26,794 nt of DNA from CABMGU01 sp964508495 (lineage in GTDB: Archaea > Nanobdellota > Nanobdellia > Woesearchaeales > ARS49): contig CAZDUA010000037.1 of assembly GCA_964508495.1 (NCBI GenBank), forward strand, positions 1 through 26,794, in the 5' to 3' direction. Within the stretch, counting starts at the first letter, position 1. Each line of letters opens with the position of its first letter. The position numbers and the translations under genes are program-made. The notes below the pieces were generated by a model, which saw nothing but the letters and a program-made list of their open reading frames with translations, did not search any database and was not told where the DNA came from. Positions 1 to 7,239 of the stretch are shown here, one piece after another.

Positions 1-3000
1 AACTATTTCGCCGAGGGAATTCTTGTACACAATAAGGGTACTAGCGGCGGGCCTTCTGGTTGTTGTTGCAAGTGGGATGCTGGCACGTACCAACAAGTCA
101 GTGATTGCGCGTATCAGTGCACTATTAAGGGAGGTACTAACGCAGGTTATTATTGTCCAACGCCTACTCCGACTTCAACTCCAAGCTGTGTTCCTCTTCC
201 AGCTAGCTCGCCGACTTCTTCACCATCTCCTACTCCAACACCATCTCCTACTCCTACTCCGAAACCTCCATGCGGGTGGAAAGATTACGAATGTATTTCA
301 GAAGGTGTATGGTTGAAATGGGCTCTGCCTATGCCTCCTGCTGAGTGTTCTCCTCCGCAAGATTGTTGCACTGGAGACGATAGAGTTCCGTGCGATGGGG
401 ATTACAAGGGTGCAAAGGCAATTCAAGCCAACGCATTCAACGCAGCCGAAATTAGCGATGCTATAGACGAGTGTTGCAATCCTACTCCAACACCAACTCC
501 TACTCCAACGCCTAGGCCAACGACTACTACTACTTGCCCTACTCCAACTCCTACTCCTACTCCGACTCCAACACCAACGCCTACACTTTGTTGCGTTATT
601 TGTGACAAACCTCCTGGTGGAGGCGGAGTAACTGTTGAGACGCTTGCAAGGAATGTTCCGTGTGGCAACACATTAGGACATGGCAGGTGCAAAGATCCTG
701 ATGCAGGTATTACTGAATTCGGAGAGCCAAGTGAAAAGTGCCAGCCTGAACAGTTGTGCTGTGTTGTTTGTGACAAGCCTCCTGGTGGAGGTGGAATAGT
801 TGTTGAGACGCTTGCAAGGAATGTTCCGTGTGGCAATACGCTAGGACACGGCAGGTGCAAAGATCCGAATGCAGGTATTACTGAATTCGGAGAGCCAAGC
901 GAAAAGTGCGAGCCTGAGCCTTTCTGCGGTGATGGTATTGTTCAGGCGCCTGAGGAGTGCGAGCTTCCAAATTCTAATTTAGGTCCTGATGCTTCTGGTC
1001 ATGATGTTTGGTGTAATAAGAAATGCCAGCGTTTGGAATGCAAGCCCAAAGCTTGTGACCAGAAGGATTGTGATGCGGCATCTCAATCTGCGTTTGGCGG
1101 CGGATTTGGCAACTTTGGCGGTGGCATGAAGTGCGAGGGGACATGCAAGAGCCATTGTGACTTCTCAGTTGATCCTTTAACAACAACTCCGTTTTCTGGC
1201 GAGACTCCGTTCCAGTCAATGAATTGTGAAATCGGCGTCTACACTAATGGTGTAACTGGCGCTATTGAAACTCCTCCTGGAGCTGCCGATGAGTATTGTA
1301 ATAAGTGCAATATGGACTCGTGTCCTTGTGTGGACTTCCTGACTGGTTTTGGCAACCCGTGTGAGGAGCAAAACTGGCTTACAGCGTTGATGGGAATTAT
1401 CACTATTGATATGGCTGGAGGCGGGTACTTTGGAAACCTGCCGGGCCTTGCAAACTTTTATAGAGATTTGTGCTGTAAAAACAGGTTGTGCGGTGACAAT
1501 TTTGTTGACACTGATGGCGCTGACAATCTTGGCGGCACTTCTGATGACGAGCAGTGCGATCCTTCTGGCCAGGATAATGGTCAATATGTCTGTTCTGTCG
1601 AGTGCGAGTGGACTTTGCCGACTTGTGGCAATGGCTTTATTGAGAGTCCTGAGGCTTGCGAGCCTCCAAAGCAGGGCGACTGTAATCAATATTGTCAGTT
1701 TGGCGGGTGTGGCAATGGTCGCTTAGAGGGTAATGAGCAGTGCGATCCTCCTAATGGTCGGACTTGTATGGAGGGTTGTGTTAGAAGTCCGTTCTGTGGC
1801 AACGGTCAGGTTGAGACTGAGCAGGGAGAGTCTTGCGAACTTCCTGGTGTTGGCAATTGCAATTATGATTGTACTGTGAGTGTTTGCGGCGATGGAAAGG
1901 TTGGCCCGAACGAGATTTGCGATGGCACTTCTGATTGCAGTTTGGACTGTCAGTTGTTGTGCGGCAATGGCATGCTTGATGCGAATGAAGTTTGTGATGA
2001 GTCTGTTGCGGGCATGGAAGCTTCCTGCAAGTATTGTAATATTATTGTTTCTCCGATTTGCGGTAATGGCAAGATTGAGAGTCCTGAAACTTGTGATCCT
2101 CCTGGCGGCGCGTGCAGTTCTGATTGTAACGTAAAGCCGTGCTTGCTTGATACTAATGCAAAGTGCTGTTTGGACCCGAATGCTGATGGGTGTATTACGG
2201 GACCTTGTGGTGATCAGTGTTGCGGCGATTCATGTTGTGTAGGTAGCAACTGCAAGCCTCCTCCTCCACCTCCGGTTCCTCCTCCGAAGATTGAAGTTCC
2301 ATGGGTGGTCTATGTTCCTCCTATTTGCACTCCTGAGTGTCCGAGCGCAAAGTACTTGGAAGGTTCTCTGACTCCTGAGCAGGAAGTTGCTTTGAGGACT
2401 GTGACTGACAGGGAAGTTGTTGAGATTGTTCAGGTTGCTGACTGTTGTCCTGGCTCGCCTTTGAGGTTTACGTCAAGTGTTTCGAATGGTTTTGCTAATG
2501 TTGAAACGTTTGCTGTGAGAGGCAACGAGGTTACTGATACTGGCGAGATTGTTGGCCAAGGTGTTGTTTGCGGTGGTTATACAACCGACCAGATGTTTGA
2601 TGCTCAGATTATTCCGCAGAGGTATGATGTTGAGCAGTTGGAATCTCGTTTGTCACAGCCTGTGAAGAGTGGCAGTGTTTCAGGTGAGAGTCCTAAGTTT
2701 GAGGTTGGCACAACGCTTGGCCAGAATATCGAGATTACTTTCATTGGCGCAGTTAATCCAATCAAGGTTGCTGTTTCGCAGCCGGGCGAGCCCGTGCTTG
2801 TCAGGAATCCTGAGTTGCGGGTTTTGACCGCATTTGTTGTTGCGCTTGAGAATTATTTGAGTCCGGCTTCAATGATGATTAAAGTTCCAGTTCCTGCGGG
2901 TGATACTGGTGCTTGGTTGTACGTGAAGTCGGGTGAAGTCTGGGTTAGATTGGACGGCAAGCGTGTTGATAACACGATTGTTGGAGTTATGACTGCTGAG

Positions 3001-4353
3001 CAGATTGATCAGTACTTGACAAAGGCAGGTGCTAAGTCTTCAGCGCTCTTTGCAGTGTTGACTAATACAATACCTGCTAAATCTCTTGACAAGTTCGAGA
3101 AGGTATATGATGGTGGCGGAAAGACTGCGATTGTTTTCGTGCAGGGTGTTACGACTACGAGCATTAGCGTTAAGAAGTTCGTGCAAGAGTTTGCAATGGC
3201 GCAGGATCCTTCAAAGGTTTACGCTTACTTGTACTCGCCTAACAAGCCGTTGAGTGATATTGCGAAGAACTTTGCAGAACAATCATCTTCAGCTTTGTTG
3301 TCTGATGGCGTTCAGGATGTTTATTTGCTGCCGTATTCGCTTGGCGGCTTGGTTGCTCAGGATGCTTTGAGGTATTCAAAAGATAATAATCTCGCTCTTG
3401 CTGATTTGACGAAGAAGGTCGTATATATTGGAACGCCGTTTGGAGGCAGTCCTTTGCTTGAAGTGTGGAACAGGTTCTTCTCGTACTTGGCTAACACGAG
3501 ATTGTCTGCTGGACTGTTCAACATTCCTGTTTTGAACGACGATATCATCAAAGTTCTTGTTACTGGCAAGCAGGAGGAAGCTCCGAGTGTTGAGGCAGAG
3601 TATGGTCTTGTTATCGGAACAAGGAGTTATCCGTTCACTGAGCAGTACTTTGAGGTAACAAACGATGGTATTGTTTCCGATCCCGCAGCTCATCCTGTTT
3701 GGTTTATTGAGCGTAGGGATTGTGATCCTAACGTGTTGCGTGTTGATGTTACTCATGACCAGCTTCCAGGCGTGTGGCCTGTGCGTGATTTTGTCTATAA
3801 GCTGACTAACAGAGAAAAGGCGATGGAGAATCCAGACTCGCCGTTGCTTGGTTACAGCCAGAGCGTTGACATCCGGCATGAGAGTTGCATGCCTGGTGAT
3901 GTGATAGTTATTGTTGGCGACAGGTTGGCAGATCTTGAGAGGGCTCATGGTTGTTCTTGCGGTGATGGTGTTTGCGGTGTTGGTGAGAATTTCAAGAACT
4001 GTCCTGAGGATTGTTCGACTGTCTGGCAGAAGTTTAACTTGTGCTTGTTCCTTCCATGGATAATTAATGGACTGTTGCTGTTGTTGTTGATTACTGCTGT
4101 TGCTTACATTTACAAGAAGGAGCAGACGCACGAAAAGGGCAGGGGATTCGTAATGTTGTTTGTATCGCTTGGTGTCATCTTTGCCGCTGTCGTGGCTCAT
4201 TATGTGAACTGCCAGTACTTGTTGCCTATGGCAATTGCGTTAATGCTGATGATTATTTTCTTGTTGTTTGGCACTCTGATGCATTTCAGGAGTCCTAAAC
4301 CGCCAAGGAGTAGCCTTGGAGACTTGCAGAAACTCTATAAAGGAATCAAATAA
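1..4353 (+). CDS. Giant exported Cys-rich, PT-linker protein with alpha/beta-hydrolase domain and C-terminal membrane anchor (5' partial)
   Basis: The frame is open from base 1 to the stop at 4351-4353, so 1450 codons are visible and the N-terminus lies outside; the Met codon at 313 is internal, because codons before it already encode Cys-rich and PTPTP sequence. In order by visible codon: Cys-rich segment (about 10-48); Pro/Thr/Ser linker (50-92); Cys-rich segment; second PT linker (161-195); two nearly identical 56-residue units (196-307); eight CGNG/CGDG...C...C units of the Myxococcus-type disulfide repeat kind (309 and 497-709); a proline stretch; an uncharacterised beta-rich region; an alpha/beta hydrolase domain (about 1041-1270); a CGDGVCG...NCPEDC motif (about 1321-1339); three hydrophobic helices and a short cytoplasmic tail. 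Likely hydrolase residues are Ser1113 in PYSLGG, Asp1222 in TNDG and His1252 in VTHDQ. The nucleophile elbow starts with Pro where GxSxG has Gly. The substrate is unknown; a cell-surface lipase/esterase-like role is inferred. Confidence 0.85.
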   Translation, partial: NYFAEGILVHNKGTSGGPSGCCCKWDAGTYQQVSDCAYQCTIKGGTNAGYYCPTPTPTSTPSCVPLPASSPTSSPSPTPTPSPTPTPKPPCGWKDYECISEGVWLKWALPMPPAECSPPQDCCTGDDRVPCDGDYKGAKAIQANAFNAAEISDAIDECCNPTPTPTPTPTPRPTTTTTCPTPTPTPTPTPTPTPTLCCVICDKPPGGGGVTVETLARNVPCGNTLGHGRCKDPDAGITEFGEPSEKCQPEQLCCVVCDKPPGGGGIVVETLARNVPCGNTLGHGRCKDPNAGITEFGEPSEKCEPEPFCGDGIVQAPEECELPNSNLGPDASGHDVWCNKKCQRLECKPKACDQKDCDAASQSAFGGGFGNFGGGMKCEGTCKSHCDFSVDPLTTTPFSGETPFQSMNCEIGVYTNGVTGAIETPPGAADEYCNKCNMDSCPCVDFLTGFGNPCEEQNWLTALMGIITIDMAGGGYFGNLPGLANFYRDLCCKNRLCGDNFVDTDGADNLGGTSDDEQCDPSGQDNGQYVCSVECEWTLPTCGNGFIESPEACEPPKQGDCNQYCQFGGCGNGRLEGNEQCDPPNGRTCMEGCVRSPFCGNGQVETEQGESCELPGVGNCNYDCTVSVCGDGKVGPNEICDGTSDCSLDCQLLCGNGMLDANEVCDESVAGMEASCKYCNIIVSPICGNGKIESPETCDPPGGACSSDCNVKPCLLDTNAKCCLDPNADGCITGPCGDQCCGDSCCVGSNCKPPPPPPVPPPKIEVPWVVYVPPICTPECPSAKYLEGSLTPEQEVALRTVTDREVVEIVQVADCCPGSPLRFTSSVSNGFANVETFAVRGNEVTDTGEIVGQGVVCGGYTTDQMFDAQIIPQRYDVEQLESRLSQPVKSGSVSGESPKFEVGTTLGQNIEITFIGAVNPIKVAVSQPGEPVLVRNPELRVLTAFVVALENYLSPASMMIKVPVPAGDTGAWLYVKSGEVWVRLDGKRVDNTIVGVMTAEQIDQYLTKAGAKSSALFAVLTNTIPAKSLDKFEKVYDGGGKTAIVFVQGVTTTSISVKKFVQEFAMAQDPSKVYAYLYSPNKPLSDIAKNFAEQSSSALLSDGVQDVYLLPYSLGGLVAQDALRYSKDNNLALADLTKKVVYIGTPFGGSPLLEVWNRFFSYLANTRLSAGLFNIPVLNDDIIKVLVTGKQEEAPSVEAEYGLVIGTRSYPFTEQYFEVTNDGIVSDPAAHPVWFIERRDCDPNVLRVDVTHDQLPGVWPVRDFVYKLTNREKAMENPDSPLLGYSQSVDIRHESCMPGDVIVIVGDRLADLERAHGCSCGDGVCGVGENFKNCPEDCSTVWQKFNLCLFLPWIINGLLLLLLITAVAYIYKKEQTHEKGRGFVMLFVSLGVIFAAVVAHYVNCQYLLPMAIALMLMIIFLLFGTLMHFRSPKPPRSSLGDLQKLYKGIK
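148..275 (+). repeat. Low-complexity Pro/Thr/Ser-coding linker
   Basis: A run of CCT/CCA/CCG and ACT/ACA/ACG/TCT codons encodes alternating Pro-Thr and Pro-Ser with a few interruptions. It joins two Cys-rich modules of the giant exported protein. The codons vary, so selection is on the protein and not only on replication slippage. Thr/Pro-rich spacers in exported proteins are typical O-glycosylation sites. Confidence 0.8.
481..585 (+). repeat. Second Pro-Thr linker (PTPTP repeat)
   Basis: Two blocks of Pro-Thr dipeptides, interrupted by Arg-Pro, five Thr and a Cys-Pro, link the preceding Cys-rich segment to the duplicated 56-residue units. The hexanucleotide-like DNA repeat (cctact/ccaaca variants) is prone to slippage. 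The opposite strand reads as a Val-Gly repeat, which is an artefact. Confidence 0.8.
586..921 (+). repeat. Tandem 168-bp duplication (two 56-residue Cys-rich units)
   Basis: Copy 1 (586-753) and copy 2 (754-921) are directly adjacent and in phase. The encoded units, starting LCCV and containing CDKPPGGGG and ARNVPCGNTLGHGRC, differ at 6 of 56 residues by eye. DNA identity is also high, which points to a fairly recent duplication or to gene conversion. Confidence 0.9.
1489..2127 (+). repeat. Seven consecutive CGNG/CGDG disulfide repeats
   Basis: Seven units of about 25-45 residues each begin CGNG or CGDN/CGDG, have a Glu-rich middle and a C(D/E) step, and close with a C-x(3)-C pair. An eighth unit lies apart at 925. 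The pattern resembles the Myxococcus-type Cys-rich repeat of secreted proteins. Units are diverged in DNA and protein, unlike the neighbouring 168-bp duplication. Confidence 0.75.
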
Positions 4354-4378
4354 ACTTGTTAAGAACTTTCAGAAATAA

Positions 4379-4720
4379 TTATCTTGTTACTATTGCCACT
4401 CCTGCGAGTATCATTATGATTCCCAGCCACTTATATGCGGGGAAGGATTCTCCCAGTATGAATATTGAGAATAGTGTTACCCAGATGTAGCTTGTTGCGA
4501 CTATTGGATACGTGATAGATAAATTGTTGAATTTTAGCGCTGCGACAAATATTACTGTTGAGAGCGCGTAAAGTGTTATTCCTATTGCGAGCTTCCAGTT
4601 TAGTATCCATGACATTATGTTCATGTTTATTGTTTTTGATCCAAGTTTGAAGAAGATTTGCCCGATTGCTCCCATTAGGGCGCAGAGTAATACTGTTCCC
4701 ATAATCACCAGTTTTGACAT
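4379..4720 (-). CDS. Small multidrug-resistance/EamA-like four-helix membrane transporter
   Basis: A 113-residue hydrophobic protein with four predicted helices, separated by short loops including the GSKTINMN and LKFNNLS turns. Size and layout match SMR proteins such as EmrE and the ArnE/ArnF-type half-flippases related to the EamA family; YPIVATSYIWV and the GESF loop before the last helix fit this group. The Met at 4720 was chosen over an upstream one at 4831 because the longer form would run into the divergent gene at 4800, and because a TATA box lies 31 nt before 4720. It converges with the giant exported protein (25-nt gap) and is divergent from the first glycosyltransferase. Next to GT-C enzymes, a role in flipping a lipid-linked sugar is a reasonable inference; a drug or metabolite exporter is the alternative. 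Confidence 0.75.
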   Translation of the reverse strand: MSKLVIMGTVLLCALMGAIGQIFFKLGSKTINMNIMSWILNWKLAIGITLYALSTVIFVAALKFNNLSITYPIVATSYIWVTLFSIFILGESFPAYKWLGIIMILAGVAIVTR

Positions 4721-4743
4721 GTATCTGTTGCCCGTGCAATTAG

Positions 4744-4751
4744 TATTTAAA
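4744..4751 (-). promoter_or_regulatory. TATA box for the SMR/EamA-like gene
   Basis: On the minus strand this reads TTTAAATA. Its first base is 31 nt before the start codon at 4720, so the transcript is predicted to be leaderless. Confidence 0.65.
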
Positions 4752-4768
4752 ACTTTACTCCCATAATC

Positions 4769-4776
4769 TTTATATA
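4769..4776 (+). promoter_or_regulatory. TATA box for the glycan locus first gene
   Basis: TTTATATA, 31 nt before the ATG at 4800. It forms a compact divergent promoter with the minus-strand box at 4744-4751 and predicts a leaderless mRNA for the following three-gene run. Confidence 0.7.
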
Positions 4777-4799
4777 AGTCGTGGTTTGCAGGTTGTTCT

Positions 4800-7235
4800 A
4801 TGAAAGGGTGGTTCGGGGAAAATAAGGGCATTGTATTAGTCCTTATTGCAGCATTGGTTCTCAGGGTTTTTATTGCGCCTTTTGGAACTCTTGATCTTGA
4901 TTTTAACAGTTATGTTGGCTGGAGTAATTCTATGGTTGAGAAAGGTCCGGGCCATTTTTATGAGGGCTGGTCTGATTATCTTCCAGGTTATCTTTATGTT
5001 TTGTGGGGTCTTGGCTTTTTGAAGTCGCTGTTTCCTGCTTTTGATCAGGGCGCACTGCTTCACGTTTTGTACAAGCTTCCTGCGATTTTCGCTGATGTTC
5101 TTACTGGCTTGCTTGTTTATTGCGCTGTTTCAAGGTTCAATAAAAAGTTCACGCTTCCTGCTGCCAGTCTTTACTTGTTCAACCCTGCCGTTATAGTAAA
5201 TAGTACTTTTTGGGGGCAGATTGATGGCATGATTGGTTTTTTTGTGCTGGCAGCTTTGTTTTTTGCTGACTTGCCAGGAATTAGTTCTTTGTCTCTTGCT
5301 CTTGGCGCTTTGGTGAAGGTGTTTGTTGGTTTTGTCTCGCCTCTTGTTGGCTTGATTTGGCTGAGGCGTTTTGGGTGGAAAAAAGCTGTTTGTTATACTT
5401 TGTTTACTGCTTTTGTTTTTTTGGCAGGTTTTATTCCTTTTTCTGGAGGAAAATCTTTTTTGGGTTTTGTTTTCGAGCGTTTGGGCGTTACTGCAGGGCA
5501 GTATCCGTACACTAGCGTTAATGCGTTTAATTTTTGGGCTCTTAGCGGGATGTGGGAGCCGGATGCTGGTTTGCCGAATTTTGTTGGAATAACGGCAACT
5601 TTGGCAGTGATTTGCTTGTCTATGTGGTTTTGGTGGAAGTATGAAAAGTCCAATCATGAGAAAGCGTTTGCTTCCCGATTTTTGGTTGGCGCTTTGATTC
5701 TTGCCGGAACTTTTTTGTTTATGACCAGGATGCATGAGCGTCATTTGCTTCCTGCTTTTGCTGTTTTGGCTGTGGCTTCTGTGGCTTTCCCGCTTGGCTG
5801 GATTTCTTACGCAATTTTTTCTTTGACTTATCTTGCAAATCTGCGTTTTTCTTATGTTTGGATTACTCAGGATTTTAAGTGGGCGTTTCCTCACTGGGTT
5901 GTATATGTTATTGTAGTTTTGAATCTTGCTTCTTTTGGAATTATGTGCTGGTCTTTCTTCAGGCCTCATTTCAGTTCTCTGTCGTTTAAGGGCTTGTATG
6001 CGCGTTTTAAGCACTGGTTGTTTGGCGCAAAGCTTGGCGAGAGCGGATTCGTTGATAAGTATTGGAAGGTTATTCTTGCGGTGATTCTTTTGTTTGCTCT
6101 TGGCACGCGTTTGTATGGTCTTTACAATCCGCCTGAGTTTTATTTTGACGAGGTTTACCATTCTTATACTGCTCGTGAGATGGCAAAGTTTAATCCTGAT
6201 TCTTGGGTCTGGTATGGCGAGCATGAGGAAGGGCGTGCTTTTTCTTGGGATCATCCTCCTCTTGCTAAGGTTTTGATGGCGTGGAGTATTTCCATTCTTG
6301 GTGAAAACCCGTTCGCATGGCGTTTGCCTGGCTCTTTGCTTGGCGTTGCTGTTATTGTTTTTATTTATCTTATTGGCATGCAATTGTTCAGGAATAGGGC
6401 TTTGAGCTTGCTCGCGTCTGCTTTGTTTGCGTTAGATGGTCTTCCTCTTGTTTTGTCAAGAATTGGCACTAATGACAGTGTTTTGCTGTTCTTTGCCGTT
6501 GGCACGATTTATTTCTTTTTGAAGGACAGGCACTTGTTGGGTGCCTTGTTTTTTGGTCTTGCGATTGCTACCAAGTGGAGTGCTATTTGGATTCCTCCTG
6601 TGGTTATTGCATTGATGTTTATCCATAAAAAGCGTCCTGGCACGTGGTGGTGCTGGTACATCATCATCCCCCCGATTGTTTACTTGCTCTCTTACACTGG
6701 CTTTTTCACTACAGGGCATACTGTTGACGAGTTTATTGAGCTTCAGAAGCAGATGTATTGGTATCATTCTAATTTGGACGCAACGCATCCTTTTAGCAGT
6801 CCTTGGTGGACTTGGCCGTTGATGCTGAAGCCGGTCTGGTTTTACACTTTCCAGAAGGATGGTTTAATCTATAATATTAATGCTCATGGTAATCCTTTAA
6901 TTTTTTGGCTGGGGCTTGCTGCTGTTTTTGTTGCGTTGTTTTATGCGGTTTTCTCTCGAAAAAAGGAGATTTGGTCGTTGTTGGTCTGTTATTTTGGTCT
7001 TTTCCTGCCGTGGAGTCTTTCTCCAAGGATTATGTTCATTTATCATTACTTGCCGAGCGTTCCGTTTCTCTGCTTGATTTTGGCGTGGGTTTTGATGGGC
7101 AATAGGCATTGGAAGAAGTTTGTTGTCGCGTTTTTGATTTTGGCTCTTGTATTGTTCGTTTTCCTTTATCCGCGCTGGGTTGCCATTCCGGTTACTGAGG
7201 CGTTTAATTCTTGGTACAATTGGCTTCCTGGGTGA
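4800..7235 (+). CDS. Two-module GT-C membrane glycosyltransferase (GT87-like N-half fused to PMT-like C-half)
   Basis: An 811-residue polytopic protein. The N-terminal half (about 1-400) has an acidic first loop with D32 and D34, many helices and a conserved-looking MTRMHERHLLP segment at 308-318, as in archaeal and actinobacterial lipid-linked-sugar mannosyltransferases. The C-terminal half (about 420-811) resembles protein O-mannosyltransferases (GT39/PMT): FDEVYH with D450-E451 as the likely catalytic acidic pair, then a DHPPLAK loop near H485 and SRIGTNDS. Each half alone has the length of a full GT-C enzyme, so this is probably a fusion. Substrates should be polyprenyl-phosphate sugars, and the C-half acceptor may be a protein Ser/Thr. 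It is first in a run with the next two genes (4-nt gap, then 26-nt overlap). Family assignment is fairly sure; sugar and acceptor are inference. Confidence 0.85.
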   Translation: MKGWFGENKGIVLVLIAALVLRVFIAPFGTLDLDFNSYVGWSNSMVEKGPGHFYEGWSDYLPGYLYVLWGLGFLKSLFPAFDQGALLHVLYKLPAIFADVLTGLLVYCAVSRFNKKFTLPAASLYLFNPAVIVNSTFWGQIDGMIGFFVLAALFFADLPGISSLSLALGALVKVFVGFVSPLVGLIWLRRFGWKKAVCYTLFTAFVFLAGFIPFSGGKSFLGFVFERLGVTAGQYPYTSVNAFNFWALSGMWEPDAGLPNFVGITATLAVICLSMWFWWKYEKSNHEKAFASRFLVGALILAGTFLFMTRMHERHLLPAFAVLAVASVAFPLGWISYAIFSLTYLANLRFSYVWITQDFKWAFPHWVVYVIVVLNLASFGIMCWSFFRPHFSSLSFKGLYARFKHWLFGAKLGESGFVDKYWKVILAVILLFALGTRLYGLYNPPEFYFDEVYHSYTAREMAKFNPDSWVWYGEHEEGRAFSWDHPPLAKVLMAWSISILGENPFAWRLPGSLLGVAVIVFIYLIGMQLFRNRALSLLASALFALDGLPLVLSRIGTNDSVLLFFAVGTIYFFLKDRHLLGALFFGLAIATKWSAIWIPPVVIALMFIHKKRPGTWWCWYIIIPPIVYLLSYTGFFTTGHTVDEFIELQKQMYWYHSNLDATHPFSSPWWTWPLMLKPVWFYTFQKDGLIYNINAHGNPLIFWLGLAAVFVALFYAVFSRKKEIWSLLVCYFGLFLPWSLSPRIMFIYHYLPSVPFLCLILAWVLMGNRHWKKFVVAFLILALVLFVFLYPRWVAIPVTEAFNSWYNWLPG

Positions 7236-7239
7236 TTAA

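Noticed and set aside
23..316. A 97-residue plus-strand frame starting MYTIRVLAAG with a signal-like start
   Set aside because: It is in another frame of the giant exported protein, whose Cys-rich and PTPTP sequence is open through this region. Its second half is a Leu/His run from the same repeats.
423..860. Minus-strand frame with a Val-Gly repeat
   Set aside because: It is the complement of the Pro-Thr codons; nothing else supports it.
3376..4200. 274-residue minus-strand frame opposite the hydrolase domain
   Set aside because: It lies fully antisense to well-supported coding sequence. The genes here use few TTA, CTA and TCA codons, so long antisense frames arise easily.
313..4353. Met codon at 313 as the start of the giant protein
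   Set aside because: The frame is open back to base 1, with the same Cys-rich/PT-linker composition, no promoter or ribosome site at 313, and no signal peptide after it.
5130..6383. 417-residue minus-strand frame opposite the two-module GT-C gene
   Set aside because: A Lys/Arg/Gln/Asn-rich shadow of a membrane protein gene, with no domain, promoter or start signal.
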